Below, in pieces: positions 54,994 to 64,000 of a stretch of DNA of 64,000 nt. The number at the start of each line of letters is the position of its first letter. Positions within the stretch are counted from its first letter, which is position 1. Origin of the DNA: Mesostigma viride. Lineage: Eukaryota > Streptophyta > Mesostigmatophyceae > Mesostigmatales > Mesostigmataceae. The stretch lies in NCBI GenBank assembly GCA_009746045.1, contig RPFO01000644.1:189501-253500 (forward strand), in the 5' to 3' direction. The position numbers and the translations under genes are program-made. Below the pieces are notes generated by a model that had not been told where the DNA came from, did not search any database, and saw nothing but the letters and a program-made list of their open reading frames with translations.

Positions 54994-56490
54994 ACTGGCA
55001 GAGTAGGCTAGACGGCACGGTTTACAGGATGCTCCGCCAGGTCCTTAACGTAGGTTTTTCCGAGCGTCCGTCATCAGAGTCTTTGTATCATGGCATGCCT
55101 CGTGTTTCGGACGAGATTAGGCAGCGTAGGATAGCATTTGTAGGACACCTTGCCCGCACCAGCCAGGTCGACACCACCCTCGGTCTGGCCGGCCCCCAGC
55201 GGCTTGGCCAGCCAGGGCGGCACATTCTGACCTGGCCTGGCCCCGCGGACATTCCCAAACGGGTAGGGAAACCTGTCACGAACTACGTTCAGATGTTGCT
55301 GGACGACCTAGTGGTCCCAGCCCAGTTTGAGCACCGCATCCACTCTCCAGTAAACCACCGCTGCCGCGCCTGCTCGACGGGACGGAGGTCCCGTTCCGCG
55401 ACCGCTTCAAGCTGTTGGGGAGCTGGCTTCCTGACACCGCCGACGATGTGGACACCCGCATCGGCCTTGCCTGGGCCAAGCTCCGTTCGCTCACACCCTA
55501 CTGGCGCTCGAAGGGCCTGGACGGGCACCGCAAGCGCATGCTCTTCAAGGTCCTCGTCCTCACGGTGCTCACGTATGGCGCCGAGGCGTGGACCCTCCCA
55601 CCCAAACTGGCAGCTCGGCTCGACGGCACAGTTTACAGGATGCTCCGACAGGTTCTTAACGTAGGTTTCTCCGAGCGTCCGTCATCAGAGTCTTTGTATC
55701 ATGGCATGCCTCGTGTTTCGGACGAGATTAGGCAGCGTAGGATAGCATTTGTAGGACACCTTGCCCGCACCAGCCAGGTCGACACCACCCTTGGTCTGGC
55801 CGGCCCCCAGCGGCTTGGCCAGCCAGGGCGGCACATTCTGACCTGGCCTGGCCCCGCGGACATTCCCAAAAGGGTAGGGAAACCTGTCACCAACTACGTT
55901 CAGATGTTGCTGGACGACCTAGTGGTCCCAGCCCAGTTTGAGCACCGCATCCACTCTCTCTCCCGTCTTTGGACTGCCATGCAGGACAAGACGCGGTGGA
56001 AGAAGATTGTCAAGGCGCACACGCCCGACCCTGTGGGCAAGCCACCTCCCCCCAAGCGGAGGAGGCGTTTTGATGAGTAGTGTAGTTAGGATTTTCTAGA
56101 TAGAGTTAGGATAGTTCGATCACGCGGCTTCCTCCACCCCATCCATCATGAAATATGTGCTATGTACATGACCTCACCACGGAGGCATGTTATAATTTAA
56201 TTTAATTTAATTTAATGTAATTTAATTTTTAATCCACTCTCTCTCCCGTCTTTGGACTGTCATGCAGGACAAGATGCGGTGGAAGAAGATTGTCAAGGCG
56301 CACACGCCCGACCCTGTGGGCAAGCCACCTCCCCCCAAGCGGAGGAGGCGTTTTGATGAGTAGTGTAGTTAGGATTTTCTAGATAGCTTAGAGTTAGTAT
56401 AGTTCGATCACGCGGCTTCCTCCACCCCATCCATCATGGAATATGTGCTACATGACCTCCCCACGGAGGCATGTTATAATTTAATTTAAT
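54977..56490 (+). mobile_element. Three chained LINE 3' ends
   Basis: Unit 1 (54977 to about 55345) carries RMLRQVLNVGFSERPSSESL to FEHRIHS. Unit 2 (about 55350-56215) starts further upstream (LLDGTEVPFRDRFKLLGSW, LTYGAEAWTL), repeats the unit 1 segment almost exactly and continues to KRRRRFDE and a stop at 56080. Its 3' UTR has ACCTCACCACGGAGGC and a TTTAA tail. Unit 3 (about 56232-56490) restarts at ACTCTCTCTCCCGTC and repeats the end and tail. Unit 2 has an open 221-residue frame. The family is the same as at 10313-12060. Confidence 0.88.
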
Positions 56491-56496
56491 TTTTAA

Positions 56497-56814
56497 TGGG
56501 GACGCCCCGCCTAAAAAAGCGTATTTTTGGCCCAAAAATTAATAACTCAAAGGGATGTGCTGATTTTGTTGATCCAATTAGGTAGAAACCATGTCCCATG
56601 ACATTTTTCTGGGCGAGATGTGCCCCGGACAGCGTTTTTTTCTATTTTTAGCACATAGACGGTGTATGGCTGGGGGTAGTACCCCCAACTAGTGGTGGTA
56701 TGCATGCCCAAACATCATGTTTATGGTCCCCAAACATCATTCAGTGGTTGTCAGTTGCATTTCTGTAGTTATCAGGGGGCTTCAGTTTTGATACATTTCC
56801 ATGGGACCCTCCCC
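56497..56814. mobile_element. 318-bp MITE bounded by TTAA
   Basis: TTAA at 56493-56496 and 56815-56818. Ends read TGGGGACGCCCCGCC and, reversed, GGGGAGGGTCCC. Internal motifs (reverse strand) GGGGGTACTACCCCC and CTAAAAATAGAAAAA, followed by ACGCT, also occur in the left end of the 21658-24319 element (near 21795-21842). No coding capacity. Most likely a short non-autonomous member of that family. Confidence 0.75.
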
Positions 56815-56844
56815 TTAATTAATTAATCCACCCATCCATCCCAT

Positions 56845-57095
56845 CTCTCTCCCTCCCTCCCTCTCCCTCCCTCTCTCCCTCCCTCCCTCCCTCCCTCCCT
56901 CCCTCCCTCCCTCCCTCCCTCCCTCCCTCCCTCCCTCCCTCCCTCCCTCCCTCCCTCCCTCCCTCCCTCCCTCCCTCCCTCCCTCCCTCCCTCCCTCCCT
57001 CCCTCCCTCCCTCCCTCCCTCCCTCCCTCCCTCCCTCCCTCCCTCCCTCGGGGTTAATGCTCCATGACTCCCCAATGGGAGCACGCGAGTTTAAT
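56845..57095 (+). repeat. (CTCC)n array followed by the conserved LINE tail
   Basis: About 200 bases of CTCC units, then GGTTAATGCTCCATGACTCC, a GGGAGCACG arm and TTTAATTAATTAATT. It is the same tail as at 53000 but behind a CTCC instead of an ATCC array. Confidence 0.9.
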
Positions 57096-57324
57096 TAATT
57101 AATTCATGAGGAAGTATGAGCACAAAGAATTACCAGTCGATCTAATTATAGAAGTACCAACTTTAATTACAATTGATAGTAAATTGTATTACTAGTAGTA
57201 CCGTACAAGCTAGCATGACCGCAACGTACGGGATTACATGCGTGAGGATTTAAATTAACCTAGATATGTACATCATCCCCCTAGCTCGACGCTGCTCAGT
57301 CAACGCTTGTACAGCTAACATAAA

Positions 57325-57470
57325 AAGCACGTAGACTGCGTCACGTGGGTACCAATAAAAGAACCTCCAAACCCTATACACATGCATGCAACGAGATGTT
57401 GCGACTTGCGAGGGCGCCCTAGCTAGCTTCTCTCACTGCCTCATGTGGGCAGGCAACGGAGGACTCTCTC
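57325..57470 (-). repeat. Dispersed repeat, minus-strand copy
   Basis: Reverse-strand copy of the 28440-28566 repeat: GCTAGGGCGCCCTC, a GTGTATAGGGTT segment and CACGTGACGCAGT. No other feature is seen between 57096 and 57788. Confidence 0.72.
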
Positions 57471-57788
57471 TGCATCATGGTGCAGGCCCAACTGTGGGTG
57501 CAATACAACTGAGGAAGTAGCCAGAGCATAGCGCGGATGCAGTGAGGCTGCCCTGTACAGCTGTATTGCCAATTAAGTGCCTCCATGTGATGTCCTATGG
57601 CAGATTATGCCTAAAGCTACATAGGTGATATTGGCTGGCACACTACACACCTCTAGACACATGAGATCCGCTGGCACGCAGTGCCTCTGCGTAGGTGACA
57701 GCCACGTAAGCATTGGGCACACCTCAGGCTCATGCCCTCGGCCATGCCGTCAGCCACGTGCTCAGCTACGCACCCATGACCTCAGTGC

Positions 57789-58864
57789 TCATGACCTCAG
57801 CGCGGCCTCGCACGCCGCACGCAGGCTGGCCGCGCTGAGCGTGTCGGCGCGCTCCACCCCCAGCGCAATGGCCACCTCGCGCAGCATCGACACCGACATG
57901 TGTGACAGGTCGTCAGGGGACAGTGACTCGCGCAGCAGCTGCGTGCAGGGGGGCGGCATCGCTGATCCTTCAGCACCCACGGACATTGGCTCGATCTCCA
58001 CGCCGCGCCTTGCAGGAGCAGGGGGCATTACGCTGCTTCTCGGATGGGGGCTCATGCTGCCATGTTTGGGTACCACCCTTGATGGGTCGCTCGCCGCCTG
58101 ATCCTGCACATAGCAATTAGTTTCCGTCAATCGATGCAAAACCAAGTATGGGTTATGTAACCCCTTGGGCATCGCTTGTTGGATTCCGGAACTGGTTGCA
58201 ATCCAACCATGGCTATGATGGCAGCCTCCAGGCGGGACAGACGGAGTCTCTGGGGCAGGCGTGGCACATGTAAGGCACGTCCATGGTGTCGCCTCCCCAT
58301 GTCACGGGGCGCAAATTACAGCATCCACTTCAACCTAGGGCGTCGCTAATTCTGGCCTATCATGTTACAAGATCCACTTCAACCAAGGGAAGTGCTACCC
58401 TATCGTGGCCTGCCTTGAAGCTGAAACCAAACGGAGGCCAGCAAGAACCTAGACACCCCTGCCACCGAAAACCACACTTACAACTGAGAGGAAACCTGTG
58501 GCAAGCAAGTTATCATAATACAAGTATATGTACGCAAAATGTATCAAGGGGCAAAAGTGAAGCAGCATTCATAACCTCAGTAGAAAGCAGCCGAGCAATG
58601 ATTTTCGCCAGCATGCATTACTGGGCTGTCAGTGTGCAGTTGTACACTTACGTTGAATTGATTGCCACCTGCAATCCAATGTGCATCGTACTCCTCTGGC
58701 CCTGAGGAGCGCTTGCCCGTTGCCTGGATAACGTGGCCGTGACCATATGATGACCGGCTGGCATAATTGCAAGTGTAGCACGTCGCACCAACACAGTGTA
58801 GCACGGGTTGCAAATGAAAGTGAGTGACAACGAAAAGTATTCCTTGTTGCCTAGAGGCTGCCAT
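57789..58864 (-). CDS. Candidate host gene with CxxC segments, unidentified
   Basis: Exon-like pieces on the minus strand. The last, 58103-57789, follows a TGTGCAG acceptor and encodes LRESLSPDDLSHMSVSMLRE, VAIALGVERADTLS and AACEAALRS, then a stop. Near 58800-58650 a frame with CYTCNYASRSSYGHGHVIQA and GPEEYDAHWIAGGNQFN ends at a strong donor (GTAAGT). Around 58290-58215 either CHACPRDSVC or, in another frame, WTCLTC can be read, suggesting zinc binding. Exon limits, order and the correct middle frame are uncertain. The C-terminal piece looks like a small helical domain of SAP-like size. I do not recognise the family. Confidence 0.4.
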
Positions 58865-61618
58865 GGATTTTGAAAACGTGAAATGCTAGAGGCTACTGGT
58901 GACCACAATATTAATAGGGTGCTCACCGGTAAGGTACAAGACAACAACGCAACACCGTCGAAACGAAAACTTTTCCTCCACTCTTCACGCGCAATGAGGG
59001 CGCTAGTCGGGGGCGTACAAGACCGCGTTGAGGTATCAAAGTTACACTTTTTGATGTTGGCCGATCAGGTAACAGAGGAACGAGAGAGTTGGATGGAACA
59101 AACGCCATTACATATCGACTTTCCTTTCCCAGCGTTATCATAAGGTACAAAGACCCGTCCTGAAATGCCGATCGTAGCTAGTTCCCGCTAATCCTCATAG
59201 CTAGTTCCCGCTAATCCTCATAACAGACACTTGCAGGAGGGAAAGATGGAGCCGGCTGCAGCTGTCACGCTCCTGCAATATGGATGCGGTAGGTCGCATC
59301 CAGTCGTAAACATGCAAACGTGTGTTGCTAGATGAGCAGCTAGACGTATCTTGTGATTCTCGTCCCGGGAGGCGCCCGTGTAGCATGTCGAGGTGTCATT
59401 GCTTGTGACCGATGCGCGATGGGCGTGCCACGTGCTCGCCATCGACTTTGATGTCAGTGCTAGACTGCTAGACTGCTAGTCTGCTACAGTAGCGTCCCTT
59501 TTCTCGTCAAGTAATTAACACTCTGATGAGTCTGATGACCTCTGATGAATGACTCTGATCACTGATCAGTGATCACGATGTCAAGGTGAACCCTTGCGCG
59601 CGAACTGATGAGCCCATTATTACGTACGCCAGCCCGAACACGTTCAGTCAGGGATACTATATGCCGTCGTTTCCCAATGAATTGGCACTGGGCATATGAC
59701 ACGTGGAATCCCTGCCTAGTAATTTCCGCGGGATGTTTCAAGGATTTCGTGCAAATTTCCAAGTAGCTCGTCGTAGACGGCAGTGCTGCGTAGATACAGT
59801 GACAGGCTGGCGCACATAGGTAGCAACTAAGGGCAAAAGTGAACCTACCCGTTCACCTTTTTCGCTGTTTTGCAACGCTCTCGTGCGCTTTGTAGACGTG
59901 ATTTCCATGCAACTGCAGAGTGGCAGACCCCATGCAACAGCAGATCTCTTCCAGTTGCCTGCGTGCAATATATATGGACAATTATTAGCGTTACAGCAGC
60001 CAAATTCTCTGTGGCACTCGAGCTATCTGCTGCTGAGCCCCCTGAGCAGGGCTGGTTACGTCATGAATCCTGTTCTTGTTTTTGACAAATTTGGCCCTTT
60101 GGCCAGACGGGGAGTTCAAGGAAGGTCAAGGTGGGTGATTGCGGGCCGGTGGATGGAAATGATAGTTACTTCGTTTCTCAAAGCCGCGTTCATTTCCGGG
60201 TTAATTTCTTACCATCCAATCTGCAAAACTTCTCCGCATTCTTCTGGTGTCTGGCTCACAAAATTCGTGCTCTTGCTTCTCATATCACGTTATTCGTTAA
60301 TAATGTTTTGTAATGTCGCAGCTACGCCCCTGGGGAATGTCTTCTGAAACCCGTTAACAATTTGAAAGGCCAGGTTCGTACTGTTCAAATGTCCAAATCA
60401 TCCAATCAGAAGACGCGCGTTAAGATGGGTTTGTGGCTGCAGTAACTTTTGCATTCAAGCTTGTTGTCGCCGAAATTGTGTTGCGTAGCTGCAGCACTCC
60501 ACGGCTCAAATTTTCCAATGAGTACCAGGGAGCATGATGGGGCGCTCAAGCGGCAGTGTCGCGTCATTTTTGCTCGGACTGGGAATGCCTTGCCGATTAC
60601 TGTTTATCCTACGCAGTTCTGTTTGTCACTTTTACTATTTACAACGAGGCAAAATTTTTCCATCGCAGTGACCAAGCTACGGGTGTGCGTGTGGTGTACA
60701 CGTGTTGCATGCGAGCCAAATAGCAGGCCTGCTGTTGCTACACAGCTGTTACGCCAATGCCATTCCTTCATCTGTTGCTCTCGAATTGCCCACGAGTAGG
60801 CTTCCCTAGGGGTTGACCCAGATCAATGCTTCACGCATTAATTCTGACAATGTGACGTCAAGTATGTGGGTTGGGACGTTGCTGTGCTCCGTGTGCGCGA
60901 AAGCAGAAGGCCGGCCTACGGTGCGGCTCACGGCTACTGCCAATTGCCAAGCCCTGGGCGAACCGCTGGTGAGCATGCCCATAGTAGCTATGCCTTTTTT
61001 TCCTAGCTTGCTTTTCCTTGCTATGCTGTTGCTCACCATGGCTGCATGTTGCTTGGGCCATGCACCCAGAGATCTGGGCCACTTGCCACCTGCCCCAAGC
61101 GGTGCCACCTGCCATGCCACCTGGTGCAGGCGATGGCAACCTACCTTGCTGGCCAGCAGACGCCGCGCCCTATCAGTATTACCCTTACATAGTGTCGTCA
61201 CTCATGGACACCTTGGGGGTTAGAGAGAGCCTTATCAGTTATTGCCGTCACTCATGGGCAGTTTAGGGGGTAGAGGGTACTCCTCCGCTGCAGAAATGCG
61301 CGGCACGGGGATCCAAAATCTCAATCTAGTTGCTTCCCTCCAGCAAGGCCAGGCAGGGGCGGTAATTGTTGTGGCAGCCATCGAAGGGAATGGGTGCCCA
61401 TTGCTGCCACTTCAGCGCCAGTGCAGCTAATGAGTGACCCTTGGCGCTACCGGTATGGGTGCTAGCTGTACCGGTACCCGAGGTGACGGGTAGCAGTACT
61501 GGGGGACGCTAGCTGTACCGGGGGTGCCACCCCTAGCCTTCTATTTCCTGACCCACGTGCCATGAGCGTGCTGGATGGTGGCATATCCCTCAATCGGCAT
61601 CCCCCACTTTCCCCCGCA
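58865..61618. other. No recognised gene
   Basis: Short frames only. Small features: a two-copy TAGCTAGTTCCCGCTAATCC repeat (59173-59222), and an 18-bp palindrome GATCACTGATCAGTGATC near 59557-59574. The 5' exon and promoter of the phosphoglucan phosphatase should lie in the right half but could not be placed. Confidence 0.45.
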
Positions 61619-61619
61619 G

Positions 61620-64000
61620 CACCGTGCGTGCCCTCGCAGCATCCCCCAGTTCTAATTCTGGCGATGCATCCAACCCCAAGGCGCGGGCCAACAGCAACCC
61701 CAAGGGCGGTAAACCGCCTTCGCCCTCTCCTTCTCCTCCCTCCCCGAAATCATCGCCGCCAGCAGCCAAGACCCCGGCGGGTAGCAAGGATGGGAGTGGC
61801 AAGGCTGCAGGCAGCAAGGGTGCGGCCGATGCAGCCAAATCGTCTGAGTATTCGGAAGCGATGCAGAAGCGGATGGGGGACCCTTCGCTTGTGTACCGGC
61901 ACGAGGCAGGCATGAACTACGCGGTGGTGTTGCCGGACATCATGGTGGGCAGCTGCCCGCAGGGACCGGAGGATGTGGACCACCTGCGGGAGGAGTGCAA
62001 CGTGGGGGCGATCATGTGCCTTCAGGAGGACATCAACTTTGCCTACTTCAACATCGACATCGCGGTGGGTGCCGCACGTGGGTGTGACAGGTGGCGCACG
62101 CGGGTGGTGACATGTGGCGCACGCATGTCGTGGCGTGGGACGCATGGTTGGGCAGGGATTGCATGGGATGGGTGGGCCAATAGGGGAGCAGCATGGGACC
62201 GGTAACGGCATTTGTACCAAGTCCACATGGAGGGCGGCTTGATGGGACATGGTGTCCGGATGGGATCCTGTGAGCATATTAAGCCTGAGCTGATGGTTTG
62301 TATATTGGCACAGATGGTGAATTGGAGCGATTGCCAGTAGGTCACGAGCACCGCTGATACGAGGGTTGAGGGCGCGGGTGGTCGGGCTGGTGAATTGGGT
62401 GAGCCGAGGGGACCCTTGGGGTTTCGCAGCCTGGGGGGTGGGTGTTGGGTGGGTTTATGCCTGGGTGGGTCAGGTGGGTGCCATATCTCTTATGGGTGAG
62501 TCCACACGATATAGTATGACTCGTAGTCAGTGTGTCGAGGTCAGGTCGAGCGGCACGCCTCATCAAAGCTCCTTATGTCTGTATTTCTAGCGGCGCATCA
62601 CGTGGGCATTCCCTTTCTCCTCCCTGCCTGGGCGTCGCGGTGAAGGTCACTCCAATAGGGAGGTTGCCGAAGTTCTGGGCATCATTCAGGTAATGACTCT
62701 CTGATTTGGATTGGGTAGTTGGAAATCAGTTTGAGACCAACAGATCGGGGGCTCCCACGCTCAAGTGACATTCGTCGCTGATAGCGTGGCCGCATGATGT
62801 CTCGGGTGATGTGCTTGCTTGTTATTGATGTGCTAATGCATGTGTGGCTGATAGTTCATGAGACTTGTGATATGGAATATTCCACCTGTGCCCGTGCAGG
62901 CCATCCGCCAGCGCGCGGAGCAGCGGGGCGACGTGAAGCACCTGCGTGTGCCCATCGCGGACTTTGACCCCTTCAGCCTGCGCATGAACCTGCCAAAGGC
63001 GGTGGCCGTGATGCACGCGGCCATGCAGCAGTTCAAACCGGGGGAGCGCGTGTACATCCATTGCACGGCCGGGCTGGGGCGGGCGCCAGGGCTCGCGCTA
63101 GCCTATATGATGATGATGCGGGGGCTCACCCTCAAGGAGGCGAACGAGAAGCTGCAGGTATGTATGCTGCCGCCGCCACAGTTGCTGTTTCATGTTTGCG
63201 TTGTCTTCTGCCGCCTCCCCCAGTTGTTGCGACTCGTGCGATTGCCATGGTTGCCGCCACTCGTGCCATTGGTTGCTGTCACTGCTACGGTTGTCGGTGC
63301 TCCGTTTAGTGCGACGCTCCTTGCTACCCTTTCTGGCTGCTAGTGTCCCCCATGTCCCCTCGCCTGTGCAGCCTGCACCCCCTGGCCCTGGTGGCCATGC
63401 TTCTATCGCGGGTCAGCGTAGTCAGGTTTACCTCGGTGGCACCTGTGGCGGCAGCTGGTTCTGGCGGGTTTCGTGAGCACTACATGACAGCCGTATCTGT
63501 CCAAGCAGGATGGATGGCAGTCGGGCAATACAGGGATTTGTCTTTCTGTGGGCGACCGGGCGAGTGTGAATCTTCTGCCCGTTATGCGTGGTGGTGGGAC
63601 CCTGTTGCCTGTGCGGGTAATTTTGGAGAGAGGGTGTACTCGGGTGTGAGGACGGTTCGTGACGGCAGACAGCTGGTAGGCACCAACCGACCCTGGATCG
63701 TACGTCGCCACATGGCCCATCCATGTACCTGTCATTGGGGTGCATTGCTTGTTCGAGGGTACTAGTACTCCACCTCCCCTCGTCGCAACGTTGATCTACC
63801 AGTACCACCGTCAAACCCCCGTCCCCCCCGGTTGACCCCTTAACTTCTCCCCCCCCCCCGCCCCCTCCCGCTTCCAGGCGGTGCGCCCATGCGGCCCCAA
63901 GCTAGACGCCATCCGCTGGGCGACGGTGGACATGCTGCTGCCGCGCTCCAGCAGCACAGAGGTGACGCTCAGCTGGTCGCGCGGCGTGAGCGAGACCTGC
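61620..64000 (+). CDS. Phosphoglucan phosphatase, SEX4/LSF type, 5' exon unplaced, 3' end missing
   Basis: Exons: about 61620-62064 (ends YFNIDIA), 62900-63157 and 63878-64000 (continues off the end), with GT-AG junctions in phase 0. The first has a Ser/Pro/Lys-rich region, then YRHEAGMNY, PDIMVGSCPQGPEDVDHL and IMCLQEDINF, as in plant SEX4 and LSF2. The second has ADFDPFSLRMNLPKAV with the general acid Asp, and the dual-specificity phosphatase loop HCTAGLGRAP with catalytic Cys and Arg. The third has CGPKLDAIRWATVDML, then VTLSWSRG, probably the start of a CBM48 starch-binding module, favouring SEX4 or LSF1 over LSF2. These chloroplast enzymes remove phosphate from starch so that amylases can degrade it. 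The acceptor at 61619 is the best guess; another lies at 61639. Confidence 0.92.

Noticed and set aside
59557-59574. 18-bp perfect palindrome GATCACTGATCAGTGATC
   Set aside because: Isolated, in a locally TGATCA-rich stretch, with no second copy or context to suggest function.

Overview
The window is nuclear DNA of a flagellated member of the green lineage, most likely a green alga. Three observations support this: spliced GC-rich genes with GT-AG introns, a gene for the ciliary transition-zone protein B9D2, and a plant-type phosphoglucan (starch) phosphatase. Most of the window is repetitive: retrotransposons, cut-and-paste transposons and very long simple repeats. I cannot name the species from the sequence alone.

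Left part (1-9.8 kb): two host genes lie head to head. On the minus strand, seven exons (5912 down to 62, last exon outside the window) encode a Bin3/MePCE-type RNA 5'-phosphate methyltransferase. On the plus strand, four exons (6913-9815) encode a complete 175-residue B9D2. Introns of both genes hold hundreds of bases of tetranucleotide repeats.

Middle (10-45 kb): mobile-element territory. It contains a decayed LINE reverse transcriptase, a Penelope-like reverse transcriptase piece, LINE ORF1 pieces, three copies of a tRNA-like SINE, and a 13.4-kb Ty3/Gypsy chromovirus (14987-28434). The chromovirus has two LTRs that differ at one base by eye and a CTGTG target duplication. It carries two unusual ORFs, one upstream of gag resembling the RNase H1 hybrid-binding domain and a 770-residue one downstream of integrase. 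A 2.66-kb piggyBac-like element carrying a PHD-finger frame has jumped into its integrase at a TTAA. A second LTR element (35866-43329) has two 692-bp LTRs that look identical, a TGGTC duplication and an almost non-coding interior. A hAT transposase N-terminal fragment and a frameshifted unknown gene lie between them.

Right part (45-57 kb): a 3.3-kb piggyBac transposon with matching terminal repeats, TTAA duplications and a full DDD transposase (45692-49015), then clusters of LINE 3' ends. Several of these carry long (ATCC)n, (GTCC)n or (CTCC)n arrays followed by a conserved inverted-repeat tail. A 318-bp TTAA-bounded MITE is also present.

Far right (57.7-64 kb): a poorly understood minus-strand gene candidate with CxxC motifs, then the first recognisable exons of a SEX4/LSF-type phosphoglucan phosphatase running off the end.

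Functionally the host genes are unrelated: snRNA capping, cilium assembly and starch metabolism. The remainder documents repeated nesting and recent activity of LTR, LINE, SINE and piggyBac elements. Several insertions are recent enough that target duplications can be read directly.
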